Source of the DNA: an uncultured Alphaproteobacteria bacterium
GTDB taxonomy: Bacteria; Pseudomonadota; Alphaproteobacteria; RF32; CAG-239
DNA: 64,000 bases
Direction of reading: 5' to 3'
NCBI GenBank assembly: GCA_934276635.1
Contig: CAKQTH010000005.1
Coordinates: 14,521-78,520, forward strand
Shown: one piece after another, positions 17,473 to 26,891 of the stretch
Numbering within the stretch: position 1 is the first letter of the stretch
Layout: each line of letters starts with the position of its first letter
Translations under genes and position numbers: made by a program
The notes under the pieces: generated by a model
The model's input: only the letters and a program-made list of their open reading frames with translations
The model's database searches: none
Told to the model about the DNA's origin: nothing

Positions 17473-19278
17473 CTATTCTTTTATTTTATCGATTGATAAT
17501 TTCAGCGGTGCAATGCCCATACCGAGAACACTGCGAACGCCTTTATTGTTGCGGAATTTAAGCCGCACTTTGTTATCGGTAATATCTTGTTTCTTTATCA
17601 TAAATTGAATATTTTGCGGCCAAACGGTCGATTTTGTAACCTTTAAATCCGCAACCTCTTTTCCGTCAACATAAAAAGTTATTTTCGAGCCATAATCCGC
17701 CACGGCAGAAAACTCAAGTTTTACAAGCAAATCCGTTGTTATTTCTTCTTCAAATTTTATGTTCATTCGGTCTATATAATTGCGTTTGAAAATATTTTCA
17801 GACACATCAGTATAGCCTAAAATTGTATTGTTATCAAGCTCCGCGCCTAACTCATAAGACTCAAATTTGCTTGATTCGGCGTTTTGCGCTTTGGCCAATT
17901 TGCTATACAAAACCGATTTTTGCTGAACCATATCATTAAAGCTGTCGCCAAGGCTTTCGGAAAGAGTCGGCTCCTTCGAAAACAGCGAACGCCCGAGCCC
18001 GTATGCACGCGGCTTAATTTTTATTCCGATACTTTCCAAAAATGTCGGCGCAAAATCCATTGTGGAAAAATCTTTGTTCGGATTTATCGGCATTTTCTGC
18101 GGCAAATTCAAAAATACATTATAAATTTTCGGATTCGGAGTTTCTTTTATGCCCTTATAAATATACGCAGGGTGGTCGCCGACAATAATCAGAGTGGTGT
18201 TCTCCCAAAACAGCTGTTTTTTCAGCCATTCTACAAATTCATACACGGCCGCGTCAGAACAAATATATTGATCTCTGAGGTCTCCGAAATATGTTTTGCA
18301 AGCCTGATGACTATACGAAAAAGAAGTTTCGTGCGTATCAAGAGAAAACAATGTCAAAAGAAACGGTTCGTCCTGCTTAAATTCATAAACCTCTTTTTTT
18401 GCAATTTCATACAGCCCTCTGTCGGTAATGCCTCCGAACACGCCTTTATATTTTTCTCCTTTAAGATACGGATATTTTGCCGTCAGCTCGTTGTATCCCA
18501 TACTTTTTTGATATCCGTGCGTTTTTGTAAAAATATCGGTATCCGCAAAACCTAAATCGGCCGCTTTGATAAACGCGGTCTGATAGCCATTCTGCGCCAA
18601 AATTTCTTGAAAACAAACCGCCTGCGGAAGGAAATATTTTGTATCATTGATGTTTCTTTCCTTCAGCATCCTCAGAGGAATTCCGCAGCTTCCGGACACA
18701 AACGCGGAGATTGAATAGTCCGTTCCATAAATTTGGTGATACGCAAAGCTGTGATTTTCGTCGTTTTGCAGGCTGCTTAAATTAGGGATTAAATTTTTGC
18801 CCTGATACTCTTCAAGAGCAAAATCCTGCTCAAAACTTTCCAGATAAATAACAATCAAATTCCGCTTTTTTGCCGGAAAATCAAACTTTATCTGCGTCGG
18901 GTTAACATAATTTTCTTCATATAAAGTTGATGTAAAGCTGTTAATATAAAGGTATTTAATGTATCCGCTGAGCCAAAGAACGGTCACCAGCATCACCGCA
19001 GAACAAACCAACCGAGATTTATTCTTCAACACAAAATAGCCGAAAATCCAAACAATCAGCAACGCGGCCAGCACAAAAGCGGCATCTTTCGGCGCCACAT
19101 TTTCAAGAAGTATTTGCGGCGTGATTTGCATCATCGTATTAATCAGCTGCTCATAGTCAACCTTTTTATACAGACACCTGACATATACCGCAATCGCAAA
19201 AAACACCGTGCTGACGGAAAATACAAAATAAGTCAGTATCGGCATAAGTTTATGAAAGATTGTTTTTCGGTTAGACAT
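17473..19278 (-). CDS. LTA synthase/phosphoglycerol transferase-like sulfatase-fold membrane enzyme
   Basis: A 601-residue enzyme with three or four N-terminal membrane helices, then an extracytoplasmic sulfatase-type catalytic domain: metal-site LESFE, nucleophile Thr in IYGTDYSISAF, SLDTHET and GDHPAY. This matches the LtaS/OpgB group, which transfers phosphoglycerol or phosphoethanolamine to glycans or glycolipids. A C-terminal beta-rich region of about 130 residues is extra and may bind sugar. I chose the ATG at 19278, with SD ACAGGA 9 bases upstream, over the ATG at 19302, which has none. The substrate is unknown. Confidence 0.8.
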   Translation of the reverse strand: MSNRKTIFHKLMPILTYFVFSVSTVFFAIAVYVRCLYKKVDYEQLINTMMQITPQILLENVAPKDAAFVLAALLIVWIFGYFVLKNKSRLVCSAVMLVTVLWLSGYIKYLYINSFTSTLYEENYVNPTQIKFDFPAKKRNLIVIYLESFEQDFALEEYQGKNLIPNLSSLQNDENHSFAYHQIYGTDYSISAFVSGSCGIPLRMLKERNINDTKYFLPQAVCFQEILAQNGYQTAFIKAADLGFADTDIFTKTHGYQKSMGYNELTAKYPYLKGEKYKGVFGGITDRGLYEIAKKEVYEFKQDEPFLLTLFSLDTHETSFSYSHQACKTYFGDLRDQYICSDAAVYEFVEWLKKQLFWENTTLIIVGDHPAYIYKGIKETPNPKIYNVFLNLPQKMPINPNKDFSTMDFAPTFLESIGIKIKPRAYGLGRSLFSKEPTLSESLGDSFNDMVQQKSVLYSKLAKAQNAESSKFESYELGAELDNNTILGYTDVSENIFKRNYIDRMNIKFEEEITTDLLVKLEFSAVADYGSKITFYVDGKEVADLKVTKSTVWPQNIQFMIKKQDITDNKVRLKFRNNKGVRSVLGMGIAPLKLSIDKIKE

Positions 19279-19347
19279 AACAAAAAGTCCTGTTTTAAAC
19301 ATATTTTTGAAAAGTTATCATTTCCGCCGAAAATTTTCAAGCAAAAC

Positions 19348-19884
19348 TTATTTTATGCTTTGATTAATATAAGCAAAAATCCGCGGATAATCCCTAAAAC
19401 TTTTGCAAGTCAGAACCGGCAGAGTTGTATTTTGCAAAAATTCGGCAATTTCCGCATTAATTTCCTGCCCGGCAATGTCATAATCACGAATTTTGGCCAG
19501 TGTAATCGGACGATAATGATACGGCTGTACCGGAAAATCCGTCGGAATATTCTTTCCGATAAGCCGTTTTGCTTTGATAAAACGCGTTGTAAACCGCCAC
19601 ATTGCAACCCAGCGATTTATCCGCATATCCACAATCAAATCAGGTTCCAGTTTTTCGTACAAATATTTTTGACACCCTTCCACGACCCAATCGGAATGCT
19701 CGGCTGTAAACGCCGAAAGCTTTGCAAATTGTTCTTCTTGCGGATAATAGTTGCCGTCTGCAGGATTGCGGCAAATCTCGTCTAAAATCAGTCGCGGAAT
19801 CCTAAATTTTCGGTTGATAGTATAAGCCAACGACGATTTCCCAGCTCCGAGCGGCCCGATAATCAGAATTTTCACTTTTTGCAT
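19348..19884 (-). CDS. P-loop kinase-like NTPase (FlaR/adenylate kinase-related)
   Basis: A 178-residue soluble protein with Walker A GPLGAGKSS at residue 9, LDEI after the second strand, WVVEGCQ, and a basic lid-like stretch RWVAMWRFTTRFIKAKR. This matches the small adenylate kinase-related proteins often named topology modulation or FlaR-like. The substrate is unknown. It lies 1 base downstream of the membrane protein gene at 19886 and is likely co-transcribed. Confidence 0.7.
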   Translation of the reverse strand: MQKVKILIIGPLGAGKSSLAYTINRKFRIPRLILDEICRNPADGNYYPQEEQFAKLSAFTAEHSDWVVEGCQKYLYEKLEPDLIVDMRINRWVAMWRFTTRFIKAKRLIGKNIPTDFPVQPYHYRPITLAKIRDYDIAGQEINAEIAEFLQNTTLPVLTCKSFRDYPRIFAYINQSIK

Positions 19885-19885
19885 C

Positions 19886-20359
19886 CTATTGTTTTATCGT
19901 AACCTTTTTGGCAACGATTGCGCTGATTTCTTCTTCATCTGATTTTGTCATCAAGCCATACAACGGAATCGAAAACGGTGGAAAAGGATTGTGCTTTTGC
20001 AACCAAACATATTTGTAATCTGTGCCCTCTTTCGGTACCAGCGACAAAACGCGATGTTTTTTGCAACAACAAAGGATTTCTTTTATCTCTGCATGGCTGA
20101 TATCCTGCCATTTCAGCGGCTGAGTATGATCAATTTTGATGCTTTCATCCGTCACCACCGCCATAATCTGCGGGTGGATATATTTATAGTACCATATGCC
20201 CCATGCAAACAAAACTGTACCGATTAAAACCCACATCTGCGGCAGATACAATATTTTCCAGCCGCACATAAAGAAAGAAGCGACAATCGCGGTAAAGACA
20301 ATATTAAACAGCAAAAACGCGTTAATCGGCTTGAAATTATAATAAAATATTCTATTCAT
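19886..20359 (-). CDS. Two-helix membrane protein of unknown function
   Basis: 157 residues with two membrane helices (about residues 12-32 and 38-57), then a cytoplasmic domain of about 100 residues with a CCC cluster and beta-strand pattern, reminiscent of bacterial PH-like domains. The frame opens at 20407, but an SD (AAGGGG) precedes the ATG at 20359, so that start is used. No family recognised with confidence. Confidence 0.6.
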   Translation of the reverse strand: MNRIFYYNFKPINAFLLFNIVFTAIVASFFMCGWKILYLPQMWVLIGTVLFAWGIWYYKYIHPQIMAVVTDESIKIDHTQPLKWQDISHAEIKEILCCCKKHRVLSLVPKEGTDYKYVWLQKHNPFPPFSIPLYGLMTKSDEEEISAIVAKKVTIKQ

Positions 20360-20475
20360 AAAAATTCCCCTTTGATAAAGTGTTAAATTCGGTAATATCT
20401 CGGACACTGCATAGAATATAATTTTTGCGATTTGCTGTCAATAGAGAATCATTTCAGACTGTCAGGATATAAAGC

Positions 20476-20513
20476 ACAAAAAAAGAGGCTGTAAAAACAA
20501 CCTCTTTTTGTGT
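20476..20513 (-). terminator. Terminator after rpsI
   Basis: AAAAAGAGG and CCTCTTTTT stem with extended A/T arms, 14 bases past the rpsI stop. Confidence 0.85.
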
Positions 20514-20526
20514 GTTCCGAAAACGA

Positions 20527-21003
20527 TTAACGTTTCGAGAATTGGTAAGAACGACGAGCTTTCGCCAAACCGTATTTCTTACGCTCAACAACTCTGTCAT
20601 CACGGGTCAGGAAGCCTGCCTTTTTCAAAGTTGTTCTGAGTTCCGGCTCGTATTCGTTCAAAGCCTTAGAGATACCGTGTTTGATAGCTCCAGCCTGACC
20701 AGACAATCCGCCGCCTTTTACGGTGCAAACTACATCAAATTCATTAACGCGGTTTGTAACTTCAAACGGCTGAGCGATAATCATCTTCAAAACCGGACGA
20801 GCAAAATATTGGTCAATAGATTTGCCGTTAATTGTGATATTTCCTTTACCCGGCATAACCCAAACTCTTGCAACTGCGTCTTTTCTTTTTCCGGTTGCAT
20901 AAGAACGGCCCTGTTTGTCGCGGTTAGCTTTACGGGTTGTCTTAACTTCTGCCGGAGTAGCTGCAGCCTTAATTTCCTGCAAAGATTCAATTTTTTTAGC
21001 CAT
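20527..21003 (-). CDS. rpsI: 30S ribosomal protein S9
   Basis: Small-subunit protein whose C-terminal tail reaches the P-site tRNA. The last 128 residues from YATGKRKDAVARVW are canonical, ending RRSYQFSKR with the tail arginine. A 30-residue N-terminal extension precedes the core, as in other alphaproteobacteria. Its start overlaps the rplM stop by one base. Confidence 0.98.
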   Translation of the reverse strand: MAKKIESLQEIKAAATPAEVKTTRKANRDKQGRSYATGKRKDAVARVWVMPGKGNITINGKSIDQYFARPVLKMIIAQPFEVTNRVNEFDVVCTVKGGGLSGQAGAIKHGISKALNEYEPELRTTLKKAGFLTRDDRVVERKKYGLAKARRSYQFSKR

Positions 21004-21470
21004 TATAATGCACTCCTTTTGTTTTTCGGGTTCATAGCGGCAATATCCAAAACTTCAGGATTCTGGGCGCCGTGCGGGTGATTTTCACCGGCATAAACTT
21101 TGAGCTTTGTCATCTGCTGACGGCCCATCGGATTGCGTGAAATCATTCTTTCAACAGCTTTAACAATAACTCTTTCCGGAAATCTTCCGTCTAAAATTTT
21201 GCCGGCTGTTGTTTCTTTGATGCCGCCGATCCAACCTGTATGTTTGTGATACAGCTTGTCAGAGTGCTTTTTACCGGTAAGTTTAACTTTATCTGCATTG
21301 ATAACAACTACATAGTCGCCGCAATCGATGTTCGGAACAAAGCAGGGTTTATGTTTTCCGCGAAGGATTTTGGCTACCTGAGAAGCCAATCTTCCGAGAA
21401 CAACACCCTGAGCGTCAACTACATACCACTTTCTTTCAATGTCAGATGGTTTTGTTGCATATGTGTTCAT
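21003..21470 (-). CDS. rplM: 50S ribosomal protein L13
   Basis: Early-assembly large-subunit protein. The 155 residues include WYVVDAQGVVLGRLAS, NPMGRQQM and LKVYAGENHPH, all typical. An ATG two codons upstream is too close to the only SD-like GGGA; the ATG at 21470 has 8-base spacing and matches the usual N-terminus. It is first in the rplM-rpsI operon with a strong promoter. Confidence 0.98.
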   Translation of the reverse strand: MNTYATKPSDIERKWYVVDAQGVVLGRLASQVAKILRGKHKPCFVPNIDCGDYVVVINADKVKLTGKKHSDKLYHKHTGWIGGIKETTAGKILDGRFPERVIVKAVERMISRNPMGRQQMTKLKVYAGENHPHGAQNPEVLDIAAMNPKNKRSAL

Positions 21471-21506
21471 TTTCATATTCCCAATGATTGTTAAAAATTC
21501 GGTTTG

Positions 21507-21534
21507 AATATACCAAGAAAAATCGTCTTGTCAA
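21507..21534 (-). promoter_or_regulatory. Strong sigma-70 promoter of rplM-rpsI
   Basis: On the minus strand, consensus TTGACA and TATATT with a 16-base spacer, ending 36 bases before the rplM start. Confidence 0.8.
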
Positions 21535-21555
21535 CAACAAAATTTCGTTTATTTT

Positions 21556-21601
21556 CAATATGTTATAATATAGTATTATAATACCACCATATAACATATT
21601 G
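21556..21601. repeat. Nested AT-rich inverted repeat upstream of rplM
   Basis: A perfect 12-base inverted repeat (CAATATGTTATA at 21556-21567 with its complement at 21590-21601) flanks a second palindrome, ATAATA-tag-TATTAT. It lies just upstream of the rplM -35 box. It could be an operator or a weak cruciform. Confidence 0.6.
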
Positions 21602-21654
21602 TTTTTGCACAATTTTGATATTTTTCCGCAAAAAATATTTTTTTATTTTGCAAA

Positions 21655-21695
21655 AACAAAGCTCCGAAAGCTTTTGAGGCCGACGGAGCTTTGTT
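21655..21695. terminator. Terminator after the histidine phosphatase gene
   Basis: AACAAAGCTCCG and its exact complement CGGAGCTTTGTT form a 12-base stem 6 bases beyond the phosphatase stop. Confidence 0.85.
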
Positions 21696-21701
21696 CAAAA
21701 C

Positions 21702-22340
21702 CTATTTTTCAAGTTCTTTTTTTGGCTTTATGTTCCATGCCGTGCATTTCCAATGTTTGTCGCCCTCTTCTTTTTCAAAAACGCATACATTGCCAGTACC
21801 GACTTTGATATCGTGTTCAAGGCAAAATCCCTCAAAATCTCCGGTCAAATATGGTGCAAAGCGGATAATTCCGTTTGAAGAAACAACCATTACAGTTTTG
21901 TTTTTGAACTTTTTCTCGACTTTGGCGGCAAAATTGTTCCATGCATCTATAATACCTTCAACCGAAACTTTCCAGCCGTCAGGCACAATCGCGCTTTCGT
22001 TCCATTTATCAATGGCTTCCTGCCCGATTCTGGCAATAACCTCATCTTCTGTTTTGTTTTCATCGGGACCATAATCAATCTCAACAAACGAATCATCAAG
22101 TTCAAACGGAATATCTTTTCCGATAGCCTCAATTGCAAGTTTTGCCGTTTTGGTTGTGCGCTTGAGCGGCGCGGCATATACCATATCCGGCACCAAATCA
22201 AACTTTTTCAGATACAGTCCGAGGTTTGTCCCTCTTTCGCTTTCAACCAAATCCAAATCCGTGCGGCCTCCGACGCGTGTTGGAGTCTGATCTTTTGTAA
22301 ATGTGTTGCCGTGGCGGGCAATAATTATTCTTGTTGTCAT
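21702..22340 (-). CDS. Histidine phosphatase (phosphoglycerate mutase-like) family protein
   Basis: A 212-residue enzyme with the catalytic RHG motif (IIIARHGNT) near residue 9, the second arginine in APLKRTTKTA, a conserved acidic VEIDYGPDE segment and a late region VVSSNGIIRF where the second catalytic His of the family (usually SHGG/SHNG) appears as SSNG. That substitution may change or abolish activity. The second of two adjacent ATGs has the better SD spacing. It sits 9 bases after kdsB, so a link to sugar phosphate metabolism is possible. Confidence 0.75.
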   Translation of the reverse strand: MTTRIIIARHGNTFTKDQTPTRVGGRTDLDLVESERGTNLGLYLKKFDLVPDMVYAAPLKRTTKTAKLAIEAIGKDIPFELDDSFVEIDYGPDENKTEDEVIARIGQEAIDKWNESAIVPDGWKVSVEGIIDAWNNFAAKVEKKFKNKTVMVVSSNGIIRFAPYLTGDFEGFCLEHDIKVGTGNVCVFEKEEGDKHWKCTAWNIKPKKELEK

Positions 22341-22349
22341 CATATTCTC

Positions 22350-23165
22350 CTACAAAAGGTTATATTCTTCCAAAACCTGTTCAACGCGGGCAACATCTTC
22401 AGGCGAATCAACACCAGAAAGCGCCGCCATTTTGTCATATGAACGATAATCAACTTTTACGCAGCGGACTTTGATATTATTTTCAATCCAGCGAAGTTGT
22501 TCCAATCCTTCAAGTTTTTCATATTTTCCTTCAGGCAGAGACGATATTTTTTTGAGAACATCATAACGATAGCCGTAAAGTCCGACCTGACGATAAACCG
22601 GAGAAAATTCACCTTCCTCACGCAGTTTTTCTTCTTTTCTGACTGCCGGAATAATGTTTTTCGAAAAATAAAAAGCATCGCCGTTATTGCCGAAAACCGC
22701 AGTTGTTCCGGAGAACGGAGTAGCTTTTTTGTGTTCGCGCAAATCATCAAGTTCGTTCCATTTAAGGTTAACGACCGGAGTTACCGTCTCAACCGAATTA
22801 TCTTTGTAATATTCGGCGATCACTGCCTCCAAAAACCACTCGGGACATACCGGATTGTCGCCTTGCAGATTTACGACAAACTCAGGCTTGTCGGCAAAAG
22901 AATCCGCCGCTTCCACAATTCTGTCGGTTCCGGTTTTGCATTCGCTTGAAGTCATTACCGCGTTGATATTGTGCTGTCTGCAAAAATCCATAATTCTTTC
23001 ATCATCTGTTGCAACAACCGCCTGACAATCTTCAAATTTCTTTGATGCGGCAAGAGCATTTTCCCAAACTCTTAAGAGCATTTCTTTGCCTTTGATTTTT
23101 GCAAGCGGTTTCCCCGGAAATCTGGTTGAGCCGTATCTGGCCGGTATTCCTATAAGTGTTTTCAT
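22350..23165 (-). CDS. kdsB: CMP-KDO synthetase-like cytidylyltransferase
   Basis: Activates 3-deoxy-manno-octulosonate with CTP for lipid A-core assembly. Motifs: IPARYGSTRFPGKPLA at the N-terminus, SSECKTGTDRIVEA and LQGDNPVCPEWFL, where the family usually has QGDEP. Length 271 is about 20 more than E. coli KdsB, and the middle diverges, so a related CMP-sugar specificity is possible. In operon with the downstream phosphatase gene and close behind pepA. Confidence 0.82.
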   Translation of the reverse strand: MKTLIGIPARYGSTRFPGKPLAKIKGKEMLLRVWENALAASKKFEDCQAVVATDDERIMDFCRQHNINAVMTSSECKTGTDRIVEAADSFADKPEFVVNLQGDNPVCPEWFLEAVIAEYYKDNSVETVTPVVNLKWNELDDLREHKKATPFSGTTAVFGNNGDAFYFSKNIIPAVRKEEKLREEGEFSPVYRQVGLYGYRYDVLKKISSLPEGKYEKLEGLEQLRWIENNIKVRCVKVDYRSYDKMAALSGVDSPEDVARVEQVLEEYNLL

Positions 23166-23181
23166 AAGTTCAATTCCTTTC

Positions 23182-24657
23182 TTATTTTGTGATATATTCT
23201 TTAATGAATCTGTTCAAAAGGCAAACGCCGAAACCGGTTGCTCCTTTCGGATTAAGCGGCGTCGGTTTCTCTTGATTGTCAACTCCGGCAATATCCAGAT
23301 GCGCCCATTTGATGTCGTTCGGAATAAATCTGCGCAAAAAGCATGCGGCAGTCATACCGCCTGCAATTTTGCCTCCGATATTTTTCATATCGGCAAAATC
23401 AGATTTTATCATATCGTCATAAGCCTTTGTCAGAGGGAGTTCCCAAAGTTTTTCTCCGGTCAGATTCCCAGCCGCAATGAGATTTTGCGTAAGTTCGTTG
23501 TTATTACCCATAATTCCGGCAAATTCGCGCCCGAACAGATTAGCCACCGCACCGGTCAAAGTTGCGGCATCAATCATAACTTTCGGAGCAAAGTTTGTGC
23601 CCAAATACCAAAGGCAATCGGCCAAAACCAGGCGTCCTTCGGCGTCTGTATTCAAAATTTCGACGGTCTGGCCTGACATAGAAGCCACAATATCATTCAC
23701 TCTTATAGCTTTTCCCGACGGCATATTTTCAACCAATCCGACAATCGCAATCAGGTTAGCCTTCAGCTTTTGCAAAGCGGCAACTTTCATTGTTGCGACC
23801 ATAACCGCGGCACCGGCCATATCGTGATTCATCGTCAACAGGTTCGGCGAAGATTTAAGCGACAGGCCTCCGGCATCAAAAGTAACGCCTTTGCCTACAA
23901 ATCCGGCGTCATATTCTTCACTGTCCGGATTTCCTTTCCATCTAATAACCGCAACACGCGGCGGATTATCGGACCCTTGAGCCACGGCCAGCAGCAGATT
24001 AAAATTGTTTTCTTTCAGCTCGTCAGGTTCCAAAATATCAACTTCAAGTCCCAAATACTCAAGCCGTTTGATATCTTGAGCAAAAACTTCCGGCAACAAA
24101 TAGTTTGCCGGTTCATTGGTCAGATCTCTGGCATAGCGCACGCCGTTTGCAAGCGCGGCATATTCAGCCCAACCTTTGGCTTCAATGCCTTCAGACGCAA
24201 TTATCAGCTTTTCGACGGAAGAATATTCGCAGGCTTTTTTTGTCGTAAAATATTTATCAAAGCTGTACCCGCCGAGTTCAAACCCGAGCGCGATATTATA
24301 TGCCGATTTTTGTTTGTCCGCATTTTCAAACGCCTCATTTGTAACAACGCAGACAATATTCGTGCAATCTTTCATTTTTTGCGCGATTTTGCCGCCGATT
24401 ATCTGAAAATCGGTTTCTTTCGGGTCTTTCGGAGCCATCGCAACCGAAACTTTTCTGTCCGGTAGTTGATAAACCGCAAAACCGCCCTCTTTTTTACAGT
24501 CATAATCATTTTGAAAAACCTCGTCTAAAAACTCTGTTTCTTTGCTGTCCAAAAATTTTTCCAGCCATGCTGATTTCAAAGATTGGCCTTTGGCAACAAC
24601 AACCGCCAGATCGGCTTTATCGATTTTAGGTGTTGATTCAAACAAAATTTCAGTCAT
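23182..24657 (-). CDS. pepA: Leucyl aminopeptidase PepA (M17)
   Basis: Cytosolic two-metal aminopeptidase. The 491 residues have a variable N-terminal domain and the catalytic domain with VGKGVTFDAGGLSLK, MNHDMAGAA and the NTDAEGRL signature, all metal or catalytic positions intact. The frame opens far upstream at 24876, but SD AAAGGAG directly precedes the ATG at 24657. It is divergent from the HNH protein gene. Confidence 0.95.
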   Translation of the reverse strand: MTEILFESTPKIDKADLAVVVAKGQSLKSAWLEKFLDSKETEFLDEVFQNDYDCKKEGGFAVYQLPDRKVSVAMAPKDPKETDFQIIGGKIAQKMKDCTNIVCVVTNEAFENADKQKSAYNIALGFELGGYSFDKYFTTKKACEYSSVEKLIIASEGIEAKGWAEYAALANGVRYARDLTNEPANYLLPEVFAQDIKRLEYLGLEVDILEPDELKENNFNLLLAVAQGSDNPPRVAVIRWKGNPDSEEYDAGFVGKGVTFDAGGLSLKSSPNLLTMNHDMAGAAVMVATMKVAALQKLKANLIAIVGLVENMPSGKAIRVNDIVASMSGQTVEILNTDAEGRLVLADCLWYLGTNFAPKVMIDAATLTGAVANLFGREFAGIMGNNNELTQNLIAAGNLTGEKLWELPLTKAYDDMIKSDFADMKNIGGKIAGGMTAACFLRRFIPNDIKWAHLDIAGVDNQEKPTPLNPKGATGFGVCLLNRFIKEYITK

Positions 24658-24810
24658 ATAATTTCTCCTTTTGAGCACATTTTGCATTATCGTATTACAT
24701 TTTTTTGATATTCTCCATATTTTTTTGCAGATATCACAAAATAATTGTGGACAGAAACCCCAATCCGTACTATATTTAGACAAAACACAATAATAACAAA
24801 AAAGAACGCC

Positions 24811-26475
24811 ATGGCAAGCCATAAAAATAATACGCAAAATCAAGAAGACAAACAGGATTTTCGTTCTGCTTTGCAAAATTCACAGAAAGCCCGTTTGATT
24901 TTTGAAATTGAAGACGAAAAAGATTTAGATAGAGTCGTTTCACGTTGCAGACAAATTTGTTCTTCTTCATACAAATATCGCAATTTTGAAGAAAAGTTTG
25001 AAAAGCTCTCCCCTCAAGATCAGTTCAAGCTGATTAAAAAACTCGGAAAAATGTATCGATTGGTATATCAAAACGCCAGTTTTTTGCGGGAATACGGTAT
25101 GCTGAAGCCCGAAGAAAAAGATATGGTCACCATGCAGATTCTCAAAATCTATCACTATGGCGACAAAACTGCAAAAGGAGCTCCGAACGACGGAAAACTT
25201 TCCGAACAGACAAAAGCGGCTTATCGCAAAAAAATTGAACAGGCGCTTGCTTTTTCAAAGATTATGAACGATGAAAGCCTGCATGTTCCGATAGATATGG
25301 GCGCAAAAAAGCTGATACGATGGGACGCATACGGCCTTATTGACAAGATTTCGGCAACCAACTTAAGTGAAGCGTATCATCTTTTCCGCAAGAATAAAAA
25401 CAGCAATTCTCAGTCGTCAAAACAAAAACTTATGCAGTCTTACGACTTGTTTTCTTCTCCGGCATGGGCGTATCATTTTGCTCAGTTTTACAATTTCGGA
25501 AAAATTGAAAACACCATGCGCGAGGCTTTGGCAGAAATTAAAGTTCCGCCAAAAATGCTCAAAAATATGAATATCTTTGATTTTGCAGATGTTTTGTATA
25601 CTCATCTGAATGATTCGGAGCACAAATCTGCAAAGCTGTTTTCCGGCACAAAATTTGAGTTTGTAAAAGCGGTGGCGCACAAAAATTCGGAACAAATCGC
25701 GGACAATCTCCGAAAAATGAAAGTTGACGAGCGATATATCCGCTCTCTTTTGCGAGAGATGAAGCATTTCGGCGTTTCTTCAAATGTTACGCCGCTTGAA
25801 TACATCTGCACCGAAGAGGCTATTTCATATTACAAAGAGAAAGGATTGGATTGTTCTTCTCTGACTGCCGGAAAAGAATATCCGGACAGTTTTTATGATG
25901 TTTTGTTTGAAAACAAACTCTACGATCATATTGTGGCCAGGGACGAGCACGGGAACCGAGTCACTGGGCCGAACTTTACGGTACACCACCTGACTGCGGT
26001 TGACGAGGCCGGTTCGCAAAAAATCGATGGATACAGCCACCCTAACCTGCAGGAACTTGAAAATTTCAGCAATTTTGTGCTAGTCCGCTCCGATATTCAC
26101 GAACTTTTGCTGCACGCATTTGATACCATCGTAAAATACGAGAACAACGATGAGGCTTATTCAAATCGTCTGCATATTTTTGACTCAAATGTTGCGGTTA
26201 TGTGCGGCGTTGATCCGTCAAGCTGGATTTATGCCGATTTTTCAAACGAACGAAAAGTTATTCGCTCGGCAGAATATCACCATGAATATCTGAAAAAAAT
26301 TACGGAGGCCGAACAATCTGGAAAGCTTAAATATATCCCTCAGCCGGCAGAACTTCCGCAGATCGGCGGAAAGAAAATTGAAGTCAGAACAAAGACAAAA
26401 GGTAGCGGAGAATACGCAAATACCGAAATTTTAACCGAGGCAATCAGAAAAATGCGTAAAGGAAGAGAAAAATGA
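24811..26475 (+). CDS. HNH nuclease-like protein, candidate toxin
   Basis: A 554-residue protein with an unrecognised helical N-terminal region (residues about 1-370) and a C-terminal region carrying an HNH-like pattern: VHH at H392-H393, N421 in FSNFVLV, H430 and H435 in DIHELLLH. HNH domains cleave nucleic acid. No signal peptide, PAAR, RHS or VgrG module is seen. The stop codon overlaps by ATGA the start of a SUKH-like gene, a partner type known from toxin-immunity pairs. The alternative is a housekeeping or defence nuclease. The start chosen (MASHKNN) has a weak SD; the frame opens at 24745. Confidence 0.55.
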   Translation: MASHKNNTQNQEDKQDFRSALQNSQKARLIFEIEDEKDLDRVVSRCRQICSSSYKYRNFEEKFEKLSPQDQFKLIKKLGKMYRLVYQNASFLREYGMLKPEEKDMVTMQILKIYHYGDKTAKGAPNDGKLSEQTKAAYRKKIEQALAFSKIMNDESLHVPIDMGAKKLIRWDAYGLIDKISATNLSEAYHLFRKNKNSNSQSSKQKLMQSYDLFSSPAWAYHFAQFYNFGKIENTMREALAEIKVPPKMLKNMNIFDFADVLYTHLNDSEHKSAKLFSGTKFEFVKAVAHKNSEQIADNLRKMKVDERYIRSLLREMKHFGVSSNVTPLEYICTEEAISYYKEKGLDCSSLTAGKEYPDSFYDVLFENKLYDHIVARDEHGNRVTGPNFTVHHLTAVDEAGSQKIDGYSHPNLQELENFSNFVLVRSDIHELLLHAFDTIVKYENNDEAYSNRLHIFDSNVAVMCGVDPSSWIYADFSNERKVIRSAEYHHEYLKKITEAEQSGKLKYIPQPAELPQIGGKKIEVRTKTKGSGEYANTEILTEAIRKMRKGREK

Positions 26476-26891
26476 GAAACTTTTTGCAAATATTGCAGAA
26501 CAATCGTTTTGTAACGCTTGCCGATCCGCTTGATGTCAAAAACATTATCCTGATGCAAAAAAAACTGACTGCGGAAGGCTTGCCGATTGTTCCCGAGAGC
26601 TTTTTGAAAGTTTTACATCTTTCCAACGGAATTACATTTAACGACGCATACATATTGGGAATTTTTCCGAATATAAGCTCAATCCGCGATATTTTTGAAG
26701 AAAATATCCGTTTACACGCGGACGGCAGCACCCTGCTTTTGGGTCTTTCCGGTTTTGATTTTTTTGTGTATAAACCTGAGGTTAAAAAATATCAAATTCT
26801 TGACAGAGACGATTTGTCGGTGCTAGAAGAGTTCTCCGAAGAGAATGTTTTTGATGCAATAATAGATTTTTTGAAGATTTATGATGTCTAA
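26472..26891 (+). CDS. SUKH (SMI1/KNR4)-like protein, candidate immunity partner
   Basis: A 139-residue soluble protein. The stretch LPIVPESFLKVLHLSNGITFNDAYILGIFP has the SUKH/YrhA pattern: a Leu-Pro followed by an aromatic-rich helix, the NG turn and a following strand. SUKH proteins often neutralise adjacent nuclease toxins. It is translationally coupled to the HNH-like gene (4-base overlap), and its own end overlaps the next gene. Family assignment rests on motif reading alone. Confidence 0.55.
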   Translation: MRNFLQILQNNRFVTLADPLDVKNIILMQKKLTAEGLPIVPESFLKVLHLSNGITFNDAYILGIFPNISSIRDIFEENIRLHADGSTLLLGLSGFDFFVYKPEVKKYQILDRDDLSVLEEFSEENVFDAIIDFLKIYDV

